DNA from: Opitutaceae bacterium | Lineage (GTDB): Bacteria; Verrucomicrobiota; Verrucomicrobiia; Opitutales; Opitutaceae | Length of the DNA: 64,000 nt | NCBI GenBank assembly: GCA_028284235.1 | Contig: JANQSC010000023.1 | Span: 124,001-188,000, forward strand | Direction: 5' to 3' | Shown here: positions 34,668-42,469 of the stretch, piece after piece | Position numbering within the stretch: position 1 is the first letter of the stretch | Layout of the letters: every line of letters starts with the position of its first letter | The notes under the pieces: generated by a model | Database searches by the model: none | The model's input: the letters and a program-made list of their open reading frames with translations, nothing else | Told to the model about the DNA's origin: nothing | Made by a program: the position numbers and the translations under genes

Positions 34668-35357
34668 ATGAAAACGAGTACGATCAATCATTCTCGCCGG
34701 GCATTCTTGAAATGGGGGTCCGTGCCTGTGTTGGCTCTGTCAACGAAATCGCTTTTGGGTCAGACTTCTCCCGAGGAACCGAGCGGGCGGCCTCCGCCTC
34801 GAGATCCTGAGTTGATTCGCTCCTTTGTTGGCGTTTGTCATGGAGATTTGGAAACGGTGGCGTCAATGCTCAAGCGGGAGCCCGGACTGGTGAACGCGTC
34901 CGCTAATAGGTTCGGGGACGACTGGGAGAGAGGCATGGAGGCGGCTGCCCACATGGGTCGTAGAGACATCGCGGATACGCTCATCGACTACAGGGCGCGG
35001 AGGTGTATATTTTGGGCAGCAATGTCGGGCGAGGAAGGAGTTGTGCGAGCCTTCGTCGCAGCTGACCCCGAATCCGTTCATACCGGAGGCGCTCACAACA
35101 TTTCTCTCATGGCCCACGTCGCGAATAGCGGTCAGGTTCCCTTGGCGCAGTTTATTCGACAAGAAGGCGCGGCGGTGGATCGAAAGAGCCTGGAGCACGC
35201 GGTCCGGGGCAATCATATCGAGATGGTTGAGTGGCTGGTCGAGGAGGGCGTCGATCCCGCGTCGCGGGATTTTCGAAACCGGCTCCTCTACGAGTTGGCC
35301 GAGAGTCAAGGGAAGGATCGAATCGCGAGGTTTCTAAAGTCCAAGGCTGGGATCTAA
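34668..35357 (+). CDS. Exported ankyrin-repeat protein with Tat signal
   Basis: 229 aa from the ATG at 34668, selected for its SD (GAGG at 34656-34659) and because it gives a Tat signal: SRRAFLK at residues 9-15 then a hydrophobic stretch to about 33. Residues about 48-225 form ankyrin-like helical pairs (GDLETVASMLKREPGLVNA, GRRDIADTLIDYRA, GHIEMVEWLVEEG pattern). Several repeats are degenerate. Ankyrin repeats bind proteins; folding before export is what Tat implies. It follows the two-component pair by about 120 bp and may be a separate unit. Partner unknown. Confidence 0.85.
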   Translation: MKTSTINHSRRAFLKWGSVPVLALSTKSLLGQTSPEEPSGRPPPRDPELIRSFVGVCHGDLETVASMLKREPGLVNASANRFGDDWERGMEAAAHMGRRDIADTLIDYRARRCIFWAAMSGEEGVVRAFVAADPESVHTGGAHNISLMAHVANSGQVPLAQFIRQEGAAVDRKSLEHAVRGNHIEMVEWLVEEGVDPASRDFRNRLLYELAESQGKDRIARFLKSKAGI

Positions 35358-35423
35358 GGGGCAAAATAGCGCGAACAGATCTCCATTCTTGAGTATGTCG
35401 AGGGGAGGTTGCAGATTCGAGCG

Positions 35424-36497
35424 ATGGATCTCCCCACCAAAGCGCTTCTTTACCTTTTACTGATTACCGCGGGCCAGGGGTTGGCGTTGGCGGTGGTAAC
35501 GGGAATGCAGAAACCGCGTCACGTGTCGTTCTTGTTTCTGTCGCTCTTCTTTTTGCTGATGTCGTTGGGCTGCGTGGAGAAGTCGATCGAAGGGATCTTC
35601 TATCCGGTTCGAGGGGAGGAGTTGCCTTTGCCCTTGTCGATGCCATTGGCGTATTTTCCGGCGATTTACCTGCATCTGAAATTTCTGATGTATCCGGAAT
35701 CGACATTCAGGCCGTGGCAGCTCGTCCATTTTCTGCCGTCGTTCGTCATGGATTTCAGCTCGTTTTATCTGCTCCCTTGGTCAGGCAACCCGACCGGACT
35801 GGCCCTAACCTCAAACATGACCTATACCTTGGTCTTCGAACGGTTTTACGATGTCTACTTTCTGGGCCACTTCCTTGCGTACACGGTAGCCATTGTGAGG
35901 TTTAAAAACGGAGACGCGATTCGTCCGGAGGACGCGTTGAAGCGACAGTGGCTGGAACGCATGATCCCGGTTTTGGTAGTTTTTTGGGCGAGCTGGGCGG
36001 TGGTCAACTTCATCGGGAAGGCGAATGCCTTCGGTTACCTAACTTCGTTTTTCATCCATGCCGCCGTCATGGTGAGCATCTATTGGTTCGGCTACTCGTT
36101 TTTGCTAAAAATGAAACGACCGTTCGGCGCGCAACTGAGTCGGAGCCGATCTCTTGGCCGAGCCGCGGCGCTGGCCATTGTCGAGACGATCAAGGCGAGC
36201 GGTGTGTACAAGAATAGAAAAGTGACTCTGTCGGAGGTTTCCGAGCGGGTGGGATACAGCCAAAAGGCGATCTCCAACGCGATCAATGCGGCGCATCGAT
36301 CTAATTTCAACGAGTTCATCAACTACCTGCGCGTGGAAGCGTTCAAACAGCTCGCGACGGATCCGAACAATCGCCGGCTCTCGCTGTTCGGGATCGCCCA
36401 GGAGGCGGGATTCTCGTCCAAGGCTTCGTTCCACCGGGCGTTCAAGCGCGAGTGCGGCCAGACTCCGGGCGAGTATCTCGGGGCGCAGGCGAAGTGA
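35424..36497 (+). CDS. Membrane-embedded AraC-family transcriptional regulator
   Basis: 357 aa from the ATG at 35424; an in-frame TTG at 35409 right behind a GGGGAGG is the alternative. The N-terminal two thirds hold about seven membrane segments (LLYLLLITAGQGLALAVV, FLFLSLFFLLMSLG, and others to about residue 230). The last 100 residues are an AraC helix-turn-helix pair: VTLSEVSERVGYSQKAIS and IAQEAGFSSKASFHRAFKR followed by GQTPGEYL. Such 7TM-AraC hybrids act as one-component sensors that bind DNA from the membrane. It may control the next gene, whose upstream region holds a perfect 24-bp palindrome. Confidence 0.92.
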   Translation: MDLPTKALLYLLLITAGQGLALAVVTGMQKPRHVSFLFLSLFFLLMSLGCVEKSIEGIFYPVRGEELPLPLSMPLAYFPAIYLHLKFLMYPESTFRPWQLVHFLPSFVMDFSSFYLLPWSGNPTGLALTSNMTYTLVFERFYDVYFLGHFLAYTVAIVRFKNGDAIRPEDALKRQWLERMIPVLVVFWASWAVVNFIGKANAFGYLTSFFIHAAVMVSIYWFGYSFLLKMKRPFGAQLSRSRSLGRAAALAIVETIKASGVYKNRKVTLSEVSERVGYSQKAISNAINAAHRSNFNEFINYLRVEAFKQLATDPNNRRLSLFGIAQEAGFSSKASFHRAFKRECGQTPGEYLGAQAK

Positions 36498-36514
36498 CGG
36501 CGTCGCCTCGACCG

Positions 36515-36538
36515 GGTTTCAAATCGCGATTTGAAACC
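36515..36538. promoter_or_regulatory. Perfect 24-bp palindrome before the DUF418 gene
   Basis: GGTTTCAAATCG (36515-36526) followed directly by its complement CGATTTGAAACC (36527-36538), no spacer. It starts 18 bp after the AraC-type gene and ends 49 bp before the DUF418 start. Possible operator; with a zero loop and no T run it is a poor terminator. Confidence 0.55.
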
Positions 36539-36587
36539 TTCCGGACCTTTGCATCGCGGGGGAGCGGAGCATGATTTGGGAGTGTTT

Positions 36588-37766
36588 ATGAAAGAAACTA
36601 CAAATCTCACTCCGCGCGTTCAGCCGATTCAAAATCGCATCGCCACTTTGGATACGCTCCGAGGCTTCGCCATGCTCGGCATATTCCTGTCCATTATACA
36701 TAGTTTCAATGGATCGATCCTCTACGGCAGCGCCGCCCCGTCCGGTCCGCTGGACCAAGTAATCGGATTTCTCGAGTCCCTCTTCATCAGCAAGCGCTTC
36801 ATCGGCTTGTTGTCCCTGCTCTTTGGTCTGGGCATCGCCATTCAGCAGCTGAACTTTCAAAGCAAAGGCGTTCCATTCACGGGTTATTTCGTCCGTCGTA
36901 TGCTCCTCTTGGGGGTGTTTGGGCTGGTCAATACGACCTTCTACTTCAACGGCGAGATCCTGCTGGTCTACGCGGTTTTCGGGTTGGTCGTCATTGGACT
37001 GTCGCGGTTGCCGCGCGGTTTTTTGATCAGTATCGCCGTGTTCTTCTTCCTGGTTTGGGGGCAGCTGTTCGAGGCTCTGGTTCGCGACGATTTCATCGAG
37101 TGGTTCTCATGGTTGAAGGAAGAATACCCCGCCCGCCGCGTGAAGGCAATCTACACCTCCAGCGCGTTCGGGGAGATGGCCCGCCTGCGCTGGCTCGAGT
37201 ACGCCTATATCTATACGGACAACAATTTTCATATGGGAATGTCGCTGTCGATGATTCTTGCCGGCTACCTGATCGGTATCGAAGGCTGGCATACGCGGTT
37301 CCTTGACGGATTGAACGCGTTTAGGCGACCATTTGGCTTGGCCGTCAGCTACACGGCTGTTTTTGGCGTGTTCGGGTTGGCGACCGGGCAGTCGGACTTT
37401 ATTTTTGTCTACAATCCAATCGGCTATCTGTTTTATGCCGTCTTCCTTTTGAGCTCGCTCTTCGCCTACGTATACATGGTCGTTTGGTGGGGCACGCAGT
37501 TCGGCGGAACGGATCCCGTGTCGAAGACCTTCGCCATCATCGGACGAATCCCGCTGACGGCCTACATGGGCGGCGCCTTGATCTTCTCGCTCGTCTTCTA
37601 CGGTCACGGTCTCGGGCTCTTTATGCAACATGGGACGACCGCGATCTCGGGAATCGCTCTGCTCGTGTACGCGTTCTTCGCGCTCTTCGGCGCTTTATGG
37701 CTGAAGAGATTTCGGCGAGGCCCCATGGAATGGCTATTTCGAAAACTCGCTTACGCAGGCAAGTAG
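36588..37766 (+). CDS. DUF418/YeiB-type membrane protein
   Basis: 392 aa from the ATG at 36588; the longer frame starts inside the palindrome. Motif RIATLDTLRGFAMLGIF at about 15-31 is the family's first segment, and GPMEWLFRKL near the end is the typical DUF418 C-terminus. About nine to ten membrane segments. Related proteins are thought to be acyltransferase-like or transport-related, but no role is established. It follows the membrane AraC regulator, which may control it. Confidence 0.92.
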   Translation: MKETTNLTPRVQPIQNRIATLDTLRGFAMLGIFLSIIHSFNGSILYGSAAPSGPLDQVIGFLESLFISKRFIGLLSLLFGLGIAIQQLNFQSKGVPFTGYFVRRMLLLGVFGLVNTTFYFNGEILLVYAVFGLVVIGLSRLPRGFLISIAVFFFLVWGQLFEALVRDDFIEWFSWLKEEYPARRVKAIYTSSAFGEMARLRWLEYAYIYTDNNFHMGMSLSMILAGYLIGIEGWHTRFLDGLNAFRRPFGLAVSYTAVFGVFGLATGQSDFIFVYNPIGYLFYAVFLLSSLFAYVYMVVWWGTQFGGTDPVSKTFAIIGRIPLTAYMGGALIFSLVFYGHGLGLFMQHGTTAISGIALLVYAFFALFGALWLKRFRRGPMEWLFRKLAYAGK

Positions 37767-37851
37767 GTTTGCTCGTACGTCTGAACCAATCTTAGCGCCT
37801 GTTGTCTCGCGGAGACACCCATTCCCGACGGAGGAGGGACTAGCGATCCCG

Positions 37852-37998
37852 TCCCGCTTAGCGTAGACGCGTCAAACCATCGAATTTCTTGCTTGGGAAA
37901 ACGCGCCGGGACGTCGCGTTCCACCCTAGACGCAAGCGGGGTAAGGTGGAACCCGACGTCCCGTCGGGTTTAAGTCGACGCGTATGCGCTAAGCGGGA
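37852..37998. repeat. Nested inverted-repeat element
   Basis: Outer arms TCCCGCTTAGCG...GACGCGTC...AAACC (37852-37878) and their near complement (37967-37998). Inner arms at 37908-37925 and 37945-37962, 18 bp with one mismatch (core GGGACGTCG..TTCCACC). No coding potential. It probably folds into one long hairpin. Bases 37767-37851 before it hold only a small GTCTC/GAGAC hairpin. Confidence 0.7.
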
Positions 37999-38058
37999 GG
38001 GATGGGTTTTCGCGGAGCGAAAAATAGGCGCGATTGTGACCTTCGCGTTGAGCTTTCT

Positions 38059-38126
38059 GGTAGCGGCCGATCTCCGAGCGGCCACTTTTCCCGTTTCATT
38101 TGGCCGCTCGGGGGTCGGCCGCTACC
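38059..38126. repeat. 26-bp inverted repeat, 16-bp spacer
   Basis: Arms 38059-38084 and 38101-38126 match at 24 of 26 positions (core GTAGCGGCCGA and CGAGCGGCCA). It sits about 45 bp before the BlaI-type promoter. No T run on either side, so it is probably a dispersed hairpin repeat rather than a terminator. Confidence 0.7.
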
Positions 38127-38168
38127 TAGTAATAGCAAGCCACTTCTTGCCCTGCACTCAGAAAAGAG

Positions 38169-38228
38169 GTTGACATCTCAGTCATTATGTCTGAGTTTAT
38201 CCATGTCTCAGACAGGTTGACTGACATC
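38169..38228 (+). promoter_or_regulatory. Promoter and operator region of the BlaI/M56 pair
   Basis: -35 TTGACA at 38169-38174. A 19-bp palindrome at 38176-38194 reads CTCAGTCAT-T-ATGTCTGAG (8 of 9 symmetric). A further palindrome, GTCTCAGAC, lies at 38203-38211. BlaI/MecI repressors bind such dyads over their own promoter. The ATG follows at 38229. Confidence 0.65.
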
Positions 38229-38603
38229 ATGCCGAGAAAACCCATCAATGTTACGGAAGCCGAACTGGCGGTTCTAGAGGTACTTTGGAGCGCTCCGGCT
38301 TCGACGATCCGCCAGATTACGGATTCGATTTACGAGGAGGGGACCACGAGCGAGTACGCGACGACGCAGAAGTTGTTGGACCGTCTTCTTGCCAAGAAGT
38401 GCGTAGCTAAAAGCAAGCGCTCCCATGCTCATACTTTTTCCCCGAAAGTCAGCCGGGAGGATCTCATCAGCACGGGTCTGGAGACGCTGGCGGATAAACT
38501 ATGCAGCGGCTCGCTCACGCCGCTGCTGATACACCTGACCGAGAAGACGAAGTTGTCGCATGAGGATCGGGCAGCCTTGCAGAAACTCATCGACGAATCT
38601 TAA
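38229..38603 (+). CDS. BlaI/MecI-family repressor
   Basis: 124 aa from the ATG at 38229; the longer frame reads through the operator. N-terminal winged helix: TEAELAVLEVLWSAPASTI, then TTSEYATTQKLLDRLLAKK as recognition region, and a C-terminal dimer region (LHLTEKTKLSHEDRAALQKLI-like). Normally such repressors are cleaved when the partner M56 membrane protease senses its signal. The partner gene lies 14 bp downstream but is interrupted by a stop, so induction by that route may be lost. Confidence 0.93.
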   Translation: MPRKPINVTEAELAVLEVLWSAPASTIRQITDSIYEEGTTSEYATTQKLLDRLLAKKCVAKSKRSHAHTFSPKVSREDLISTGLETLADKLCSGSLTPLLIHLTEKTKLSHEDRAALQKLIDES

Positions 38604-38617
38604 CCCTGTTTGTATCT

Positions 38618-40162
38618 ATGCACTCACTACTCGAATGGATTGTCGCCAATAGCGTTTTGTCGCTTGGAATCGCAGCGCTGGCGATCGTCTCGTCGCGCGT
38701 GTTCAACGCCCCGGCGTTGAGCCACTTCTTTTGGCTTATAGCGCTGGTCAAATTGGTAACGCCTCCGCTGGTCAAGATTCCGTTCGAGCTTTCGCAAGAG
38801 GTCGCGGTGTCGCCGACTGCGGTGGTCCAAGCGGTGGTGAGCGAGAATGTCCTGCATCCTTACCAAGTGGAGCGGGCGGAAGCGTTGGTACGGTCCGCGT
38901 CGATTCCCTACCTACAAATTCTGTTGGGGATCTGGGCGACTGGCTCGCTCGGCTGGCTCTGCCTGGCGGGATACCGGAGCTACCGCTTTAATCAGGAATT
39001 GAAGAACGCGTCCGTAGCGGACGACGAACTACAGGGCGTCGCCGCGCGCAATGCCGAGCGGCTGAAGTTGAAACGCGTTCCGGAGATCGTCCAGGTCTAA
39101 GGCAATATTTCCCCCTTGCTTTGGGCGTTTGGCCGGAAGGCGACAATCGTCATTCCGACTAAACTGTGGGATCAGCTCTCGGTTGAAGAGCGCGATACAT
39201 TGATGACTCACGAATTGGCCCACGCGCGTCGCAAGGATCATTGGTTCCGATGGATTGAGTGGACGATCATCGGACTACTTTGGTGGAATCCGCTCGTCTG
39301 GTGGGCTCGCGGCGGCCTGCGCAAGGCGGAAGAGGATAGCTGCGACGCGTGGGTGCTGTGGGCCCATCCCTCCTCGGCGAAGCACTACGCGCAGGCACTG
39401 GTAAAAACCTTCGATTTTCTTTCCGGCAAGTCCGCCCCCTTTCCAATCGCCGCTTGCGGCGTGGGCGAGCGGCGCCATCTCAACACGATAAAAAGACGAT
39501 TCATCATGATATTGAAAACGAAACCAACCCATCGCATGACTCAAATTCAAAAACAACTCGCCGCGCTGCTGGCATTACTGATGCTACCGCTTTCTGGATA
39601 CATTCTCCATGCTCGTGAAACCGCTGATTCGGACGCGTACGCCGAACGGCCTGAAGTGGTTGAGCGTGCCGAAAAGGTCGTGGATATCGACATCCACGAT
39701 GACGACGACGCACGGCGTGACGCCCGAGCGGAATCGATTGACGCCCGCATCGCCCGGTTGGAGCGCATGCTCGAAGAACTGATCGGGGAAAAGATTCGAA
39801 CCGTGCACCACGCTGAGGATCGTCGCCGTCAAATCGAAGTCGAAGTCGAGCGACAGGCGCTTCAATCGGTCCGTCTGGAGAAGCAGATTGAATTGGCGAT
39901 GAAGGAGGCCCAACTGGATCTGGAGCAGGCGGAGTTGGAGTTGGGATTCGCCCGAAAGCAGCTCGACCAGGCGCAACAACGATTTGAAAACGGGCTGATT
40001 GACGACGAGAAGCTCGAGTCCGCTAAGCGCGCTGCTAAGCTCACGGAGTTGGAGTTGGAAAAACGAGGTCTGCGGTCGCAGGCGCGTATCGCCGACATGA
40101 AAGCCGAACTCCACAATCAGCAACTCCGGAAAAATCAGCTCGAAGAGGAAATCGAGGAATAG
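38618..40162 (+). pseudogene. M56 (BlaR1-like) membrane protease gene interrupted by one in-frame TAA
   Basis: One continuous frame of 514 sense codons broken only by TAA at 39098-39100; the parts before (38618-39100, 160 aa) and after (in frame, first possible start TTG at 39116, 348 aa) join as VPEIVQV-stop-GNISPLLWAFG, which is how the family continues. The first part has three membrane segments; the second has the zinc motif HELAHARRKDHW near 39208, WWNPLVWW, and another membrane segment (LLALLMLPLSGYI). A long charged coiled coil fills the last 170 residues. M56 proteins sense a signal outside and cut the BlaI repressor. If the TAA is real, the sensor and the catalytic part are separated. 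A sequencing error is the main alternative. Confidence 0.85.
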
Positions 40163-40372
40163 CGAGACCACATTTTCGATCTGCGATTGGGAAACGCGTC
40201 GACGCTGTATCGCGTCGATTCGTCTCCGACCAGTGAGGGTGGGGGTCGAGTTCATCGATTCCGCAGTTCGTTTCTCGCTGACGAAGCGATGGCCCATTGC
40301 CGGGTGGGGGGGATTCCGGGTTGTAGAGGATAGTTGTCTCTTCGAAAACTGAAGAAATACCCGCTCTTCCCC
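40163..40372. other. Gene-free stretch between the M56 gene and the next promoter
   Basis: No coding frame with recognisable features. It contains the short inverted repeat ACGCGTCGACG / CGCGTCGAT near 40195-40220 and a G-rich run near 40306-40312, but no proper terminator. The regulated promoter of the secreted protein gene begins at 40373. Confidence 0.5.
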
Positions 40373-40428
40373 TTGACATTCTATGGGAAGCGCGTTCCCA
40401 TAGACAAGCTATAGGAAGGTTCCTGTAG
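40373..40428 (+). promoter_or_regulatory. Promoter with two tandem palindromes before the secreted protein gene
   Basis: -35 TTGACA at 40373-40378. Palindrome 1: CTATGGGAA (40381-40389), 5-bp spacer, TTCCCATAG (40395-40403), perfect. Palindrome 2: CTATAGGAA (40409-40417), 2-bp spacer, TTCCTGTAG (40420-40428), 8 of 9. The style matches the tandem operators before PadR genes at 53174 and 61606, yet no PadR gene follows. Confidence 0.7.
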
Positions 40429-40510
40429 ACAGCAATGTGAGGTGTTTGGGTGGAGACGGTTGAAGGACCGGCTGTATTCGGATGCTGGATAAGGTGAAAG
40501 GAATACAGAA

Positions 40511-41323
40511 ATGAAAATAGGAAAAGCGGCGCTAGCCGCTGGCATGTCGATGGCGTTTTCGTTGTCGAATCTCGTAAGTGGAGCCAATCGAGTGGCAATC
40601 CAGGCGGATGCGGACCTTGACTATCTCTCAGCCCGATCCGTGGGCGGGGGATCCGCATCTCAAAGGTATCGGGTGATCGAAGGCCAATTCAATCGGGGAG
40701 GGATTGCGGACGCGTCTTTGGACGCGATTTCCTTTTCCGAGATTGCCGACGGGATGGCGAGCGGTATGGCGCAACGGGGTTTCTCCCCAAGTCGACTCGA
40801 GGAGGACAACGAGCTGTTGGTCGTGCTTCACTACGGCCGAATGCCGGCGAGCGTGTCCGGTGAAGAGTTGTTGGGTATAAACTCATTGGATACGCTGACT
40901 GACAATGCTCATGTTCTGGACGGAGCGAGCTATGGAGGTATTGATGACGACATAAACGCTCTCGCGTCGTTGGATCACAACCTTCAAGCGGCGAGAAAAT
41001 TCACATCTGCGAATGCTCAAACCGCCTACTATCATGCTCAGGTGATTGGCTTGGAGGGAGCGTACTCGAGCGAGGCCTCCCCTTCGGAGGAGCGCCGACT
41101 CAAGCGGATGCTGAGCGAAGATCGCTATTATATGTCGCTGATGGCCTACGACTTTCAGCGCATGCAGCGAGGAGAGCTCGAGTTGCTCTGGACGACGCGG
41201 TGCAGCATTCGAGCGGCGGGACAGGACTTCCCCAACGCGATTCGAAAGATGCAGTCGGTTGCCGGCGACTACTACGGCAGGAAATTCAAAGGCGTTAAGT
41301 CGAGGCGGGTGTCGGTGAAGTAA
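40511..41323 (+). CDS. Secreted protein of unknown function (possibly DUF4136-like)
   Basis: 270 aa with a signal peptide (MKIGKAALAAGMSMAFSLS, cut near 24-26). The segment about 52-110, with ISFSEIADGMASGMAQRGF then LLVVLHYGRMP, resembles the closing part of DUF4136 domains in envelope proteins, but the match is by eye and weak. The C-terminal half is charged and helical (EERRLKRMLSEDRYYMSL). No lipobox cysteine. It has its own strongly regulated-looking promoter and is followed by a stable hairpin, so it is a single-gene unit. No function assigned. Confidence 0.82.
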   Translation: MKIGKAALAAGMSMAFSLSNLVSGANRVAIQADADLDYLSARSVGGGSASQRYRVIEGQFNRGGIADASLDAISFSEIADGMASGMAQRGFSPSRLEEDNELLVVLHYGRMPASVSGEELLGINSLDTLTDNAHVLDGASYGGIDDDINALASLDHNLQAARKFTSANAQTAYYHAQVIGLEGAYSSEASPSEERRLKRMLSEDRYYMSLMAYDFQRMQRGELELLWTTRCSIRAAGQDFPNAIRKMQSVAGDYYGRKFKGVKSRRVSVK

Positions 41324-41332
41324 GTGGGAAGG

Positions 41333-41356
41333 GCCCGGCTGCTCGCGCAGCCGGGC
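41333..41356 (+). terminator. Terminator-like hairpin after the secreted protein gene
   Basis: Perfect 10-bp stem GCCCGGCTGC (41333-41342) / GCAGCCGGGC (41347-41356), loop TCGC, starting 9 bp after the stop. Only a weak T-rich tail (TCGAATTT) follows. Confidence 0.6.
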
Positions 41357-41409
41357 TCGAATTTAATCGGGCTTGCTCGCCTCGCCATCGCGCTTACGAT
41401 TCGAAAGCG

Positions 41410-42366
41410 ATGACTGGAATCCCGAGGTGTCGCTTCGCGCGAGGTATCGTTGTATTTGGTTTATTGTGTAATCTGTTCGGTTGCGCCGTTCGCAACTACG
41501 AGTATTCGCCCGAGTTGAGAGAGGTCGCGATGAGGGGCTACCTTGACAAGGAAATGCGCTACGAGTCGGCAATCCTCCATCCGGAATACGGGCTTATGGC
41601 CCAGCGCGGTAGCCTGAGCAGTTTTTTGCAAGCCCATAGCGGCTTGGTATTCAGCGCGGCGGGTCACTCGATTGAGGAGATTCAATCCGCCCTTTTTGCG
41701 GAGAATGAGGTTCTCGAACGCCGAGAGGAAGAAAGTGGGGTGAGCGTGGTGACATCGACAACGACTGTGCATTTCGACGGATCAAAGTTGGGAAATGAAG
41801 TTGCGCATTCGGCGGGCCACTGCGTGGCCGTGGCTACGGACGGCTACTTTATATCGGCGGAGCACGTTGTCGATGTTCCCGAGGCGGTGATGGTGTATTC
41901 GGAATATGACTTCGTGAACGATATGGAAGCGATGCGAGTCGTCCCGTTTCGCTTGGTTTTTTCCGATCCCGATATTGATTTTGCCATTATAAAGGCCGAG
42001 TTGAGTTGCGCGTTCATTCTGAAGATGGCCGATCAAACGCCGGAATGGGGGACGAATCTGTTCGGTGGCGGGTGGCTGAATGACATTCCAGCCGCCGGAA
42101 AAATGTTTCAAAGCAGGGAGATCGAAGACGCGGTCCTGCCCGACGGTTCGAAAGCGCGTGAAGTTATCTCGGTGGTGCCGGTTCTTCGAGGCGACAGCGG
42201 ATCGCCGCTGATTGACGAAGAAGGTCGTATGCACGGAGTGATCAGTTCGATTGTAGCCTACAAGCAGTATCGAAATCGAGACTTCACAAGAGCCGTAAAC
42301 GTGCCCCAAGAGTTTATAGAATCGATCATAGAGGGCGATCGAGCGGCGGCGCGGGATGGGAACTAG
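41410..42366 (+). CDS. Trypsin-like serine protease, probable lipoprotein
   Basis: 318 aa. N-terminal hydrophobic stretch ending LFGCAVRN suggests a lipobox cysteine near residue 25. Catalytic triad visible: H152 (in SAEHVVD), D190 (in DIDFAIIKA) and S263 (in RGDSGSPL), the chymotrypsin/HtrA fold. No PDZ domain follows, as the protein ends about 55 residues after the serine. About 110 residues between the lipobox and the protease core are of unknown type. It is probably anchored to a membrane facing the periplasm and takes part in envelope protein cleavage. It converges with the permease at 42466, with a hairpin between. Confidence 0.9.
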   Translation: MTGIPRCRFARGIVVFGLLCNLFGCAVRNYEYSPELREVAMRGYLDKEMRYESAILHPEYGLMAQRGSLSSFLQAHSGLVFSAAGHSIEEIQSALFAENEVLERREEESGVSVVTSTTTVHFDGSKLGNEVAHSAGHCVAVATDGYFISAEHVVDVPEAVMVYSEYDFVNDMEAMRVVPFRLVFSDPDIDFAIIKAELSCAFILKMADQTPEWGTNLFGGGWLNDIPAAGKMFQSREIEDAVLPDGSKAREVISVVPVLRGDSGSPLIDEEGRMHGVISSIVAYKQYRNRDFTRAVNVPQEFIESIIEGDRAAARDGN

Positions 42367-42449
42367 TTTTCTGTCATAGAAATACTGCGCCTTTAACAGA
42401 AGCAGTCTATGGGAAGGCGCCAATCAGCTTGAAGAAGAAATCGAGTAGT

Positions 42450-42469
42450 GTAGGCGCGTCTGCGCCTAC
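42450..42469. terminator. Hairpin between convergent genes
   Basis: Perfect 8-bp stem GTAGGCGC (42450-42457) / GCGCCTAC (42462-42469), loop GTCT. It overlaps the last codon and stop of the - strand permease. No T run on either strand, so termination is plausible but not certain. Confidence 0.45.

Noticed and set aside
39098..39100. Selenocysteine or other recoding at the M56 stop
   Set aside because: The codon is TAA, not TGA or TAG, and there is no downstream recoding structure evident.
39116..40162. Separate gene starting at TTG 39116
   Set aside because: It begins in the middle of the M56 fold, in frame with the upstream part and without an SD; a broken single gene is simpler.
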